A stretch of 64,000 nt of DNA, taken from NCBI RefSeq assembly GCF_000189395.1, contig NZ_AEPB01000008.1, forward strand, positions 16,203 to 80,202, written 5' to 3'. The notes beneath the pieces were generated by a model. It saw only the letters and a program-made list of their open reading frames with translations. It was not told the origin of the DNA and made no database searches. Position numbers and translations under genes: made by a program. Numbering within the stretch: position 1 is the first letter of the stretch; the number at the start of each line of letters is the position of its first letter. Positions 35,912 through 45,131 of the stretch are shown here, one piece after another. The stretch comes from Planococcus donghaensis MPA1U2. GTDB taxonomy: Bacteria; Bacillota; Bacilli; Bacillales_A; Planococcaceae.

Positions 35912-36478
35912 ATGAATGTTAAGGGGAAGAAGATAACGCTTCGTGCGCTAGAGAGAACAGATATGGAAGAATTGAGAAGTTATTATAATGATCCAGAAAT
36001 AGCACCCTTACTAGGAGGGTGGACGATCCCGATTTCTTCTGAACAACAAAATCGATGGTTTGATCGATTAGAATTTGATAACCGAAATCTGCGTTTAGCA
36101 ATTGAAACAGAAGAAGATGGATTTATCGGTATCTCAAATATTTTAAACATTGATTATCGAAATCGCTCTGCGCATCATGGGATTCTGATTGGGAAAAAGA
36201 ATATGCGTGGACATGGATATGGTCGAGATACGGTCATGACCACCATGAAATATGCATTCGAGGAACTTCAATTGCACCGTCTAGAAGGAGACATTCTAGA
36301 ACATAATGTGCCTTCGTATAATTTGTTTATAAAAAAATGTGGATGGGTTGAAGAAGGTAGAAAGCGGGATTATGCGTTTCGTAATAACCAGTATTACGAC
36401 CAAGTCATTGTGAGCATTTTAAAAACTGAGTATGAGCAATTGTGCCAAGAAACTGGATATTGGAAGACAGAGAGTTAA
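35912..36478 (+). CDS. GNAT acetyltransferase, RimJ/RimL-like
   Basis: A 188-residue GNAT beginning ITLRALERTDMEELRSYYNDPEI, with the acetyl-CoA loop KKNMRGHGYGRDTVMTTMKYAFEELQLHRLE near residues 94-124 and C-terminal EHNVPSYNLFIKKCGWVEEGRKRDYAFRNNQYYDQVIVSIL, all typical of the RimJ/RimL (Acetyltransf_3) group. These acetylate protein N-termini, or sugar amines in polysaccharide pathways. Its position just before an SDR, WbqC and a glycosyltransferase makes a sugar substrate conceivable. Confidence 0.9.
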   Translation: MNVKGKKITLRALERTDMEELRSYYNDPEIAPLLGGWTIPISSEQQNRWFDRLEFDNRNLRLAIETEEDGFIGISNILNIDYRNRSAHHGILIGKKNMRGHGYGRDTVMTTMKYAFEELQLHRLEGDILEHNVPSYNLFIKKCGWVEEGRKRDYAFRNNQYYDQVIVSILKTEYEQLCQETGYWKTES

Positions 36479-36513
36479 TAATTTTTGATAGTTGTTTGTT
36501 TGGAGGAGTATAT

Positions 36514-37287
36514 ATGTCAGATAAGTTAAAAGGAAAAGTAGCGATAATTACAGGTGCTGCAGGTGACTTGGGGAAAGCTGTTGCAGAAGTTTTTTTAAAT
36601 GAAGGAGCGAAAGTCGCTCTGGTAGATCGCGATCAGCAAGCTCTTCATAATTGTGAAAATTCTTTAACTCATATTGGAGAAGTGTTTGGAGTAGTTGCAG
36701 ACGTTACTTCCGAAAGTGAGGTAGCCTCTTATGTCGATAAAGTTATGAAAAAATGGGGAAGAGTAGATATATTCGTCAACAATGCTGGGATTTTAGGCAA
36801 AGTGGCTCCGCTAATCGAACAAACAGTTGAAGATTTTGATGCAATTTTAAATGTTAATGTTAAAGGTGTTTTTCTTGGCTTAAAGAAAGTCATGCCAGTA
36901 ATGATTCAACAAAAGTGTGGGAGCATTATAAATACTTCTTCGGTTTCAGGCTTAATGGGAAGCAGTGGGAATTCACTTTATGCAGCTACTAAACATGCAG
37001 TTGTTGGTTTGACAAAGACAGCAGCTTTAGAAGCAGGCTACCACTCAGTTAGAGTGAATTCGATTCATCCTGCACCACTTGATTCAACCATGATGAGAAA
37101 AAATGAAGAAGGGATTAATAGTGAAAACCCATCAGAAGTCAGAAAAGTCATTTCTTCTCGTATTCCTCTAGGAAGATACGGGGAAATGTCTGAAGTAGCA
37201 AAACTTATTTTGTTTTTAGCAAGTGATGATTCTCAGTTTATAACCGGCAGTCAGTATCGAATTGATGGTGGTATGGGCGCACGTTAA
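36514..37287 (+). CDS. short-chain dehydrogenase/reductase
   Basis: A 257-residue classical SDR; ATG 36514 follows GGAGGAG at 6 bases. Motifs: TGAAGDLGKAVAEVF (Rossmann glycines) near residue 13, NNAGILG near 90, the catalytic Ser in NTSSVSG near 141, and YAATKHAVVGLTK near 155. It ends GSQYRIDGGMGAR. Like the previous gene it is single-domain. It may belong with the WbqC and GT2 genes, which follow in the same direction. Confidence 0.9.
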   Translation: MSDKLKGKVAIITGAAGDLGKAVAEVFLNEGAKVALVDRDQQALHNCENSLTHIGEVFGVVADVTSESEVASYVDKVMKKWGRVDIFVNNAGILGKVAPLIEQTVEDFDAILNVNVKGVFLGLKKVMPVMIQQKCGSIINTSSVSGLMGSSGNSLYAATKHAVVGLTKTAALEAGYHSVRVNSIHPAPLDSTMMRKNEEGINSENPSEVRKVISSRIPLGRYGEMSEVAKLILFLASDDSQFITGSQYRIDGGMGAR

Positions 37288-37342
37288 CAATATTTAGCAA
37301 TGGCAAAATGAGGATCGGCTTAAAGTAAAAGGGGATGAGGTT

Positions 37343-38083
37343 ATGAAAGTAGGTATCATGCAGCCATATTTCTTTCCTTATATCGGTTATTGGCAATTGA
37401 TTAAAGCAGTTGATAAATACGTGATATACGATGATGTGAATTATAAAAAAAGAGGCTGGATTAATAAAAATAATATTTTAATCAACGGAGAAGCAAAACC
37501 AATTTCGTTAAGGACGTTTAAAGTTAGTCAAAATAAACGTATTAATGAAATTGAAATTGATCATGATCTTGTTTACAAAAAAAAGTTGCTGAAAACCATT
37601 AAAGAAGCGTATGGCAAAGCACCTTATTTTCAAGAAGCTTATAGCGTAGTTGAAAAAATAATAAATCAAAACGAACCCAACTTGGCGACATATCTGGCAA
37701 ATTCAATAAAAGAAATCTGTGCGTATTTAAACATACGCACAGAAATTATTCTTTCCTCTGAGTTAACAAAAAATGAACATCTGAGAGGACAAGATAAAAT
37801 CTTAGAAATTTGTGGGCTTTTTTCAGCGGAAGAATATTTAAATGCTGCTGGAGGACTCCTGCTATACTCACCGCTGGATTTTCAAGCACAAGGAATTGAA
37901 TTGAAAATCATTAAGACAAATCATATCAGTTACCAGCAAAAAGACGTAAGAGAGTTTGTTCCTAATTTATCAATTATTGACGTCATGATGTTTAATAGTC
38001 CTGAAGAAATTGATGCCATGTTGGGTGATTTTACTGTGCTAAATAATTTTTCTGATCTTCTTCAAACCAGTACAAATGGTTAA
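37343..38083 (+). CDS. WbqC-family protein
   Basis: A 246-residue WbqC-like protein: MQPYFFPYIGYWQLIKAVDKYVIYDDVNYKKRGWINKN at the start is the diagnostic signature. The family occurs in O-antigen and other surface-polysaccharide loci, where the biochemical role is not settled. Cytoplasmic. The neighbouring GT2 gene starts 40 bases downstream. Confidence 0.92.
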   Translation: MKVGIMQPYFFPYIGYWQLIKAVDKYVIYDDVNYKKRGWINKNNILINGEAKPISLRTFKVSQNKRINEIEIDHDLVYKKKLLKTIKEAYGKAPYFQEAYSVVEKIINQNEPNLATYLANSIKEICAYLNIRTEIILSSELTKNEHLRGQDKILEICGLFSAEEYLNAAGGLLLYSPLDFQAQGIELKIIKTNHISYQQKDVREFVPNLSIIDVMMFNSPEEIDAMLGDFTVLNNFSDLLQTSTNG

Positions 38084-38122
38084 GCAGGTATGTATACACA
38101 ATGACAACAAAGGGTGAAGGTT

Positions 38123-39097
38123 ATGGGGAAAGATATTTTAGTAAGTGTGGATTGTCTAGCATACAATCATGAAGATTTTATAGCGGAAGCAATTGAAAGC
38201 TTTTTAAAGCAAAAAACAAATTTCAAATTCGAGATCTTGATCAATGATGATGCTTCTACAGATAAGACGGCCTCCATCATCAAAATGTATGAAGAAAAGT
38301 ATCCTGACTTAATAAAGCCATTATATCAAGAACGAAATTTGTTTTCTCAAAGCGCTACAATGCTTCAAATCAACCAGCGTAGAGCAAAAGGTAAATATAT
38401 AGCTATTTGCGAAGGTGACGACTTCTGGACCGATCCATACAAATTACAAAAGCAAGTGGATTATTTAGAAGCAAATCTAGACTGTGACTTATGTGTGCAT
38501 TCAGCTTATCAATATTCCGAAGCTTTAAATAAGGTCGTAGGAAAAGTAAGACCAAGTCGAAAGAGTCGAGATTTTTCTGCTGAAGAAGTTTTTTTAGGTG
38601 GAGGCGAGCTATTTCCAACCAATTCCATGGTGTACCGTCGGGAAAAAGCTGATGATGTTCCCGATTTCTATTTCGATGCGGGCTTCGGAGATTATCCTTT
38701 AGCCATACACTTGGCACTTTATGGGAAAGTCCATTACTTGGATGAGCAAATGTCAGTGTACCGTGTAGATGTCAAAGGGGCTTGGTCTGAAAAGACTTTA
38801 ACTACCACTATAAACGCAACAAAACAAAATGATGCAACTGCAGACTTATTGGACAAGATTAATCGCCATACAAACTACCAATATGATAAAACAATTGAGA
38901 AAACAAAAAAGAAAAACTATTTCTATTTATTAATAAGACAGCAAAAATTCAAAGAGGTCTTTACTAAAGAGTATGCAAGGTTTTATCTGGAACTCGAATT
39001 TGTAAGACGAATTTGGAGGAAAGTGTTGAAATCTCACTACTATTTCAAAGGTAAGGCTAATCACTTTCTGGTGAAACCGCGAAAAAAGTTAGCTTGA
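38123..39097 (+). CDS. glycosyltransferase family 2
   Basis: A 324-residue GT2 enzyme with the GT-A fold: VSVDCLAYNHEDFI at the N-terminus, the nucleotide-sugar site EILINDDASTDKT near 38, and the metal-binding Asp in CEGDDFWTDPYKLQKQVD near 96 (DDFW motif). No membrane anchor. ATG 38123 is chosen because AAGGGTGAAGG precedes it. Likely adds one sugar to a surface polymer. The C-terminal 70 residues are basic and helical. Confidence 0.9.
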   Translation: MGKDILVSVDCLAYNHEDFIAEAIESFLKQKTNFKFEILINDDASTDKTASIIKMYEEKYPDLIKPLYQERNLFSQSATMLQINQRRAKGKYIAICEGDDFWTDPYKLQKQVDYLEANLDCDLCVHSAYQYSEALNKVVGKVRPSRKSRDFSAEEVFLGGGELFPTNSMVYRREKADDVPDFYFDAGFGDYPLAIHLALYGKVHYLDEQMSVYRVDVKGAWSEKTLTTTINATKQNDATADLLDKINRHTNYQYDKTIEKTKKKNYFYLLIRQQKFKEVFTKEYARFYLELEFVRRIWRKVLKSHYYFKGKANHFLVKPRKKLA

Positions 39098-39135
39098 TTA
39101 AGTTTCTACGAAAAAGGTAAATATAGCACTACACC

Positions 39136-39200
39136 AAACACCTTCACTTTATTCGATTTCATGATGCACTCATGTTAATCAAATAAAGTGAAGGTGTTTT
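39136..39200 (+). terminator. long hairpin terminator
   Basis: AAACACCTTCACTTTATT and AATAAAGTGAAGGTGTTTT pair across a loop that itself contains CATGA...TCATG. It ends the run of genes that starts at 28745. Confidence 0.85.
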
Positions 39201-39391
39201 GCTGTGTCATCTAGATGCTTTGTTCAATTTTGTCCTATGTAAAAAATTTCATAATTTTTTATTTGAAAAAGTAATTATTTGAAATGCTAATGACGTATAC
39301 TGTATTTAAAGAAGTTTAATATCGAGTATGTTTATAGCGCTATTTTAATAAGTAGTGTATTGAAAATAGCTGAACATCTAGGAGGACCTGC

Positions 39392-42253
39392 ATGCGAAAT
39401 TTAAAGGAAAAAGGAATAAGGTATAAATATTTAAAGTTAACTTTTTCTTCAGTAGTAATTTGTACATTTATGATTATTGGGATTTATTTTTATATGCACG
39501 ATCAACAACTCGAATTAGAAGCGGAATATACAGAACTTAGAGAAAAGCAGGAAACATTTAATGAGCTTTCACGATCGTTAAACCAACTGTTTTTTAGAAC
39601 AAGAGGATTTTATGCTTTTCAAAATGAAATAGAATTGGATTTGGCATTTATCGAATTAGATACTTTAAAAAATGCGATAGCTAAAATGAATAGTTTATCA
39701 ATAACGCGACAAGAAAGAGTTCGAATTATCGAGTTAAGTAATTTTATTAGTTCGTTTGAAAAAGATGTATTGCCTGCAGCAATTGCACTCGTGCGTGATG
39801 GCGATTACGAAGGTTTACGCGAGTTGTCTCGTGGCGGTACAAACTCAACGGTAAATGAATTTGTTGCGTTTTCAGATGACAACGAAGCTGTGACTAGGCT
39901 GGCGTTACAACAAGTAAATGAAGAAATGTTAGCACAAGCTGAAAGATTATCTTTTGTGTTAATTATGCTATTTATTCTTTTATTTATTATTACCGCATTA
40001 ATAATTTTACGGGCACTAAATGATATTGTGAAGCCAGTAGAAGGAATGCGTCAATCAATAGAAGGGTTTGTAAAAGGTGAGGAATTGACTTACAAACCAC
40101 TCAAACGTTCCGATGAACTAGGCATTTTATCAATGACATTTCATAACATGATCAATACAATCCAAACAAATCAAGAAAAACTCACTTCTCAAAATGAAGC
40201 TTTATTGTTGAACAAAGGTGAATTACAAGAACAACAACTCAAATTGAAAGAGTCTTTACAAGAAACAGAACAAACTAAAGACCGGTTAATTCGATACAAT
40301 GATTTGAACCATATTTTGTCTTTCACATTAGATAAACAAAAGCTGATTGATGCAACGCTTGAGTATTTTAGTGAAACTTATAAAATTGATACAGGAGCTT
40401 TGTGGCTACCTAAATCGAGAGAATACGCATTAAAAGGTTATACGCCGACAATGTTTAAACAACTAAAAGAAGAGCGGGTAGAGTATCTTTTAACTCGATT
40501 AGAAGAGTGTGATTCATTCACAGTAAAACGAGAAGCTCAGTTAGAAAAAGGATTTGCAGTAGATAGAGTGTACATTCACGACTTATATGCTGCAGTGAAA
40601 AACGAAGATGAAGACACGGTTGCATTAATCGGGTTGTCTCGAATAGGAAGAACGTTCACTAGCGAAGAAGAACTAGATATAAGTGGCTTGTTAAAACGTA
40701 TTCACTTGGCAATTGATCGTATTCAATTATATGAAGCTGCTGTACACGAACGTACACTAAATGAACGTATTATCAATAACATCAATGAAGGCATTCAGTT
40801 TATTTCAAAAAATGGAGATATGGTACAACATAACGCCACTATGTGCACAATGTTGAACTGCGGAAATGGACCACTTGATGCCTCTATTCCTAAAGGAATA
40901 TGGGTCAAGAGAATGGCTGAACAAACAACAGCTCCGGAGTTAATGTACAAGTTTTTAAGCAATTGTATTCAAATAAAGGATAAAGAAGCTAATACATTCC
41001 GCTATACCGTGAAAGTACCATATGAACGAGTTATTGATGTATATAGTACACCCGTAATTGTAGATGGTGAAAAAACAGGAACCATTTTTGTACACAGAGA
41101 CATTACCCGAGAACACGAAGTGGATAAAATGAAGTCGGAACTTGTTAGTACAGTCAGTCACGAACTTCGAACGCCGTTATCAAGTGTTCTTGGATTTACT
41201 GAGTTATTGTTGAACAAACAATTGAAACCCGAAAAACAAGAACGCTATTTAAAAACCATTTATAAAGAAGCAAAACGATTAACCAACTTAATAAACGATT
41301 TTCTCGATTTACAACGCATGGAGTCTGGAGACCAAGTATATCGTATGGATAAATTAGCAGTAAACGAGCTGATTATCGAAACGGTTGAAAAATTCCGTAC
41401 ACAAAACATGCATTCAATTGTCTTTATAGATGATGCATCAGATGTGATTGTTGAAGGTGATCGTGAGCGTATAGCTCAAGTATTGATGAACCTAGTTGGA
41501 AATGCCATTAAGTTTTCTCCTCAAGGTGGCAGCGTAACCATCTCGATGAAAAATGATTTGAATAATCTTAGTGTAACTATAAAAGATGAAGGAATCGGAA
41601 TTCCTACTGAAGATATTCCGAAGTTGTTTTCAAAATTCCAGCGTATTGACAATAGCTCACGACGGAAAATTGGAGGCACAGGTCTCGGTCTTGCAATATG
41701 CCAAGAGATTATTCTTCAGCACGAGGGGAAAATTTGGATAGAGTCAAAAGAAGAACAAGGCACAGCTGTTCACTTTGAGTTGCCACTTGTTGCGGAACCT
41801 CAAGAGTATACAACTCACGAAGGTGCAGAAGAAAATCCGCCTGTTATGATTGTTGAGGATGATATGAGTTTGGCTCTTTTACTGTCTGAAGAGTTGAAAG
41901 TAAATGGGTTTAAAGTGATTTATCACACGAATCCTAAAGAAGCGTTTAAAGAAGCCAAACGTACGCCACTTGTTGGAGCAGTTGTTGATATTATGTTAGG
42001 AGAAGAATTGAATGGCTGGGATCTTGTCGATATGATGAAAGGTGATCCGTTAACAAAAGATATTCCGATTGTCATTTCCTCAGCTCTAGATCCATCATCT
42101 GACGCTCAGAAAATTAATAAGATTTGTCATTACTTAACGAAACCATACGCACCGACAAATTTATCAAAAGTTATGAAAGAATTATTGGACTCTCAAAATC
42201 GTGATGGTGCCATTTACTATGCATCGAATGATTATCAAGAAACTGAAGTATAA
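39392..42253 (+). CDS. hybrid sensor histidine kinase with receiver domain
   Basis: A 953-residue membrane kinase, AGGAGG before the ATG. Order: TM at about 16-36, extracellular helical region, TM at about 188-210, HAMP, coiled coil, GAF-like region (about 300-450), PAS (about 465-580), HisKA with phospho-His in VSTVSHELRTPLSSVLG near 592, HATPase with NAIKFSP, DEGIGIP and GGTGLGLAI, then a REC domain (VMIVEDDMSL; phospho-Asp in VVDIMLGE) to the end. It faces the GGDEF/GT2 operon across a terminator and probably controls it through the separate receiver protein. Confidence 0.93.
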   Translation: MRNLKEKGIRYKYLKLTFSSVVICTFMIIGIYFYMHDQQLELEAEYTELREKQETFNELSRSLNQLFFRTRGFYAFQNEIELDLAFIELDTLKNAIAKMNSLSITRQERVRIIELSNFISSFEKDVLPAAIALVRDGDYEGLRELSRGGTNSTVNEFVAFSDDNEAVTRLALQQVNEEMLAQAERLSFVLIMLFILLFIITALIILRALNDIVKPVEGMRQSIEGFVKGEELTYKPLKRSDELGILSMTFHNMINTIQTNQEKLTSQNEALLLNKGELQEQQLKLKESLQETEQTKDRLIRYNDLNHILSFTLDKQKLIDATLEYFSETYKIDTGALWLPKSREYALKGYTPTMFKQLKEERVEYLLTRLEECDSFTVKREAQLEKGFAVDRVYIHDLYAAVKNEDEDTVALIGLSRIGRTFTSEEELDISGLLKRIHLAIDRIQLYEAAVHERTLNERIINNINEGIQFISKNGDMVQHNATMCTMLNCGNGPLDASIPKGIWVKRMAEQTTAPELMYKFLSNCIQIKDKEANTFRYTVKVPYERVIDVYSTPVIVDGEKTGTIFVHRDITREHEVDKMKSELVSTVSHELRTPLSSVLGFTELLLNKQLKPEKQERYLKTIYKEAKRLTNLINDFLDLQRMESGDQVYRMDKLAVNELIIETVEKFRTQNMHSIVFIDDASDVIVEGDRERIAQVLMNLVGNAIKFSPQGGSVTISMKNDLNNLSVTIKDEGIGIPTEDIPKLFSKFQRIDNSSRRKIGGTGLGLAICQEIILQHEGKIWIESKEEQGTAVHFELPLVAEPQEYTTHEGAEENPPVMIVEDDMSLALLLSEELKVNGFKVIYHTNPKEAFKEAKRTPLVGAVVDIMLGEELNGWDLVDMMKGDPLTKDIPIVISSALDPSSDAQKINKICHYLTKPYAPTNLSKVMKELLDSQNRDGAIYYASNDYQETEV

Positions 42254-42267
42254 ATTTAAAGTTCATG

Positions 42268-42308
42268 AAAAAACCGTACAAGACCATTGAGGTCTTGTAC
42301 GGTTTTTT
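42268..42308. terminator. bidirectional terminator
   Basis: AAAAAACCGTACAAGACC and GGTCTTGTACGGTTTTTT form a perfect 18-bp stem with a 5-base loop between the converging kinase and receiver genes. Confidence 0.95.
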
Positions 42309-42663
42309 ATGATGCCAAAATATTTTCAACCAAAGACAATAATTCCATCGGACTAAAAGGTTTAGACATAAAGAAATCTGCACCTGTTGAAATGGCTTTT
42401 TCCCTGTCTGCATCTTGTGCTTTAGCTGTTAGCATTAACACTTTTGTATGATTTTGATCTTTTCTTACTTCTTCTAATACTTCTAATCCAGTCAAATGAG
42501 GCATCATATAATCTAAAACAATCAAATCGTACTCGTTTTCTCTAATTTTTTCTAACGCTTCTTTACCATCTTCGGCTTCTTCTATTTCGAAGTCGTCTTC
42601 AAGAGTATCTGCTATTAAGATGCGTAAAATATCTTCGTCATCTGCTATTAGTATTTTTTTCAT
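42307..42663 (-). CDS. single-domain response regulator (receiver)
   Basis: A 118-residue stand-alone REC domain: acidic pair in ILIADDEDIL, phospho-Asp in LIVLDYMMPHLTG near residue 52, the Thr in MLTAKAQ and Lys in SKPFSP. No output domain, so it works by protein contact as CheY-like regulators do. Last gene of the reverse-strand operon, 18 bases after the glycosyltransferase; GGAGG precedes its ATG. A partner of the hybrid kinase or of the GGDEF protein is likely. Confidence 0.93.
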   Translation of the reverse strand: MKKILIADDEDILRILIADTLEDDFEIEEAEDGKEALEKIRENEYDLIVLDYMMPHLTGLEVLEEVRKDQNHTKVLMLTAKAQDADREKAISTGADFFMSKPFSPMELLSLVENILAS

Positions 42664-42681
42664 AATGATTCGCCTCCTATT

Positions 42682-44082
42682 TTAAGTTGAAATGCCTTTA
42701 CGTTTCATATCGCCCCAATGAGCTGTTTTGCGGAAAGCCGCAAAAATTCCTTGGATTCTCCATATAACCATAAGCGGGCGATACCAAAAGGCTTCTGTTA
42801 AAGCCCAAAAATAGAGACGCATTAAATGAGATACTTTTGGATATTTATGGAGAGTCAGTTCTTCTAATAAAACAGCTAATGCTGAAATTAGAGAGCCATA
42901 CAAAATTGTGACGATAAACATTATTAAGGCTATAGTCGGATCAACTAACGAAAAGAAAAAACCACCAAAGATAATAAAATAGCCTAAAAACTCAAATACA
43001 GCCCCAAGTAGTTCTATAAAAAGAAAATAGGGCATAGATAACATTCCGACAGCACCGTATTTCGGGTTTAACATCATTTTCCGGTGTGTCCAAAGAGTCT
43101 CAAATAACCCGCGCTGCCAACGGATCCGCTGAGATTGAAGAACTTCTAACGATTCAGGTGCTTCAGTCCAGCAAACAGGATCAGGAACGTACTCAATTCG
43201 TTGTTTCGATTTTTCTTCTCGGAGTAATCGATGCAATCTTACTACCAATTCCATATCTTCTCCAACAGTATTTTTATTATAGCCACCAGCTTGAATAACT
43301 CGTTCTTTGTTGAAAACGCCAAAAGCGCCAGAAACAATAAGTAAGATATTGAGTTGACTTAAAGCCAAACGACCGATCAAAAACGCACGGAAATATTCTA
43401 CGATTTGCATGATGACAACTGGATGTCTTGGTAAATCTATCACTTCTACTTTGCTTCTTGAAATGGTAGAACCATTTGCAATGCGCACAGACCCACCAGT
43501 TACAATAACTTGGCCATCAGACTCAATAATGGGTTTCATGGTTTTATATAAGCCATCATTTTCTAAAATCGAATCTCCATCAATTGCGCAAAAATAGGCA
43601 AAAGAAGATAAATTTATACCCGCATTCAGTGCATCGGCTTTTCCGCCATTCGCTTTTTTAATCAGTCGAATGTAAGGGAAAATTGTGGATTGATAAATCG
43701 CTTCAATCTCGGCAGTAGGGATGTGCGTTCGAAAGGCGAACGGAATTTGAGTCATTTTAAACTCTTTTATCATTTGTTCAGATGTCATATCTTTTGAACC
43801 ATCATCAATAACTATTACTTCTTTTTGAGGATACTCTAACGCTAATAACGATCGCACAGTGCTAACAACACCGACTTCTTCGTTGTAAGCAGGTACAAGA
43901 ATTGAAACAGGATACGTATTTTGGTTTCTTAAAAGTATTTCTGTAGACTCTCGGTGAACCAAATTGTTTTCGTTTTTTACTTTGCGAAAGGCAAGAGCAA
44001 AGAGGCCTAAATAACTTAAGCTTGAAAACAGTAAATATCCAATGATTAAAGTAGATAATACAAAGAAAAAGCTGTGCATCAT
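42682..44082 (-). CDS. processive membrane glycosyltransferase, family 2
   Basis: A 466-residue membrane glycosyltransferase of the cellulose/poly-GlcNAc synthase class. One N-terminal membrane span, then the GT-A domain: SILVPAYNEE, VIDDGSKD, CAIDGDSIL, VGEDMEL and the processive-synthase motif QSQRIRWQRG, then three to four C-terminal spans. It should polymerise an exopolysaccharide across the membrane. No PilZ domain is present, so c-di-GMP control, if any, must come from a partner. It overlaps the upstream HEAT gene by 4 bases (ATGA). Confidence 0.9.
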   Translation of the reverse strand: MMHSFFFVLSTLIIGYLLFSSLSYLGLFALAFRKVKNENNLVHRESTEILLRNQNTYPVSILVPAYNEEVGVVSTVRSLLALEYPQKEVIVIDDGSKDMTSEQMIKEFKMTQIPFAFRTHIPTAEIEAIYQSTIFPYIRLIKKANGGKADALNAGINLSSFAYFCAIDGDSILENDGLYKTMKPIIESDGQVIVTGGSVRIANGSTISRSKVEVIDLPRHPVVIMQIVEYFRAFLIGRLALSQLNILLIVSGAFGVFNKERVIQAGGYNKNTVGEDMELVVRLHRLLREEKSKQRIEYVPDPVCWTEAPESLEVLQSQRIRWQRGLFETLWTHRKMMLNPKYGAVGMLSMPYFLFIELLGAVFEFLGYFIIFGGFFFSLVDPTIALIMFIVTILYGSLISALAVLLEELTLHKYPKVSHLMRLYFWALTEAFWYRPLMVIWRIQGIFAAFRKTAHWGDMKRKGIST

Positions 44083-45131
44083 TTTTCACTTCCTAATAGG
44101 GATGCTTCCCATTGAGTAGCCATGTCTCGGGCATACCGATCTGGATGATTTGCGGATAAGTGGCTCAGTAAAATATCACCATCTGCAAATTGTGTCAACG
44201 CTTCGGCCGATGAATAACGCACCCACCAAACAGAATCACCAAGCAGTTCACTCAATACTTCTTGATAGCGGGATAATTGAAGCTTTCCAGCAATACGTGC
44301 GGCAAACATGCGTTCTTGCCAAGAAGTAGAGTGGAAAAACGGTGTTAATAAACTTGGTGAAGATATATATTGCAAATGTTGAATGGATTTTAATGCTTGA
44401 ATCCTCAATTCTTCATCATCACTAAGTAATTCTTCTTCAATGCGAGGAAGAAACCCCATTAATCCAGTCATTCCAATATAAGAAACAGCCGCATATTTCA
44501 GTACTTTATTATTGTGTTCATTTTTTAACGCAGCATCTAACTCTTCTAATTGGATATCCAATTGAAGTCTTTTAAACACATCGATGTACAAACGAACGGG
44601 TGCATCAACGTAGCGAGCCATCACAGAAAGGGTCATCGGTTCGTTTAATGATGTTAAGGTTCGGATAAGTTGTTGTGTTTCCTGATCTAGTCGAAACGAT
44701 TTGTGAAGTTTTTCTTTTAGAAAAGGAGTTAGTGACTTCATATGAAAATCTTCAATGAAATACAATGTATTCATACGAATTGCCCAATTTCTACGCTTGA
44801 GTTGTTTTGTATAGCGTTCAGTTAAATATGTCTCAGATAGCTGTGTGACTTGTGAAGAATTTGCACTTCCTTTTGTAACAGCTACATAATGATTTAACAA
44901 GCGTTCTAAAACGATGGTTTGATGAGAAATATTATAAAGTTCTTCAAGAAAATGATCATCCGTTGAATCCAGCATATAGGAACTGAATGATTCGGTTAAT
45001 TTGTCATATTGTTGGCTAATCGTCTGTTCTTTCTTGTTAATTAGTAGTTTGCGGAAAGACAAAACTAGCAATAAAAGTAGTTGGCTCAGAAATAAGAAAG
45101 CTATAAGAACCCAAAAGAAATAAATGTTCAT
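44079..45131 (-). CDS. membrane-anchored HEAT-repeat protein
   Basis: A 350-residue protein: an N-terminal membrane span (FFWVLIAFLFLSQLLLLLVL), a linker, then repeated helical pairs. HEAT-type repeats are visible as LNEPMTLSVMARYVDAPVRLYIDVFKRL, EEELLSDDEELRIQALKSIQHLQY, and SWQERMFAARIAGKLQ / DSVWWVRYSSAEALTQF. It is translationally coupled at both ends (4-base overlaps with the GGDEF gene and the glycosyltransferase gene). By context it is the likely link between the signalling proteins and the synthase. Confidence 0.85.
   Translation of the reverse strand: MNIYFFWVLIAFLFLSQLLLLLVLSFRKLLINKKEQTISQQYDKLTESFSSYMLDSTDDHFLEELYNISHQTIVLERLLNHYVAVTKGSANSSQVTQLSETYLTERYTKQLKRRNWAIRMNTLYFIEDFHMKSLTPFLKEKLHKSFRLDQETQQLIRTLTSLNEPMTLSVMARYVDAPVRLYIDVFKRLQLDIQLEELDAALKNEHNNKVLKYAAVSYIGMTGLMGFLPRIEEELLSDDEELRIQALKSIQHLQYISSPSLLTPFFHSTSWQERMFAARIAGKLQLSRYQEVLSELLGDSVWWVRYSSAEALTQFADGDILLSHLSANHPDRYARDMATQWEASLLGSEK

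Noticed and set aside
28745-39097. Integron cassette array
   Set aside because: No attC-like palindromes between genes and no integrase; gaps contain ordinary terminators instead.
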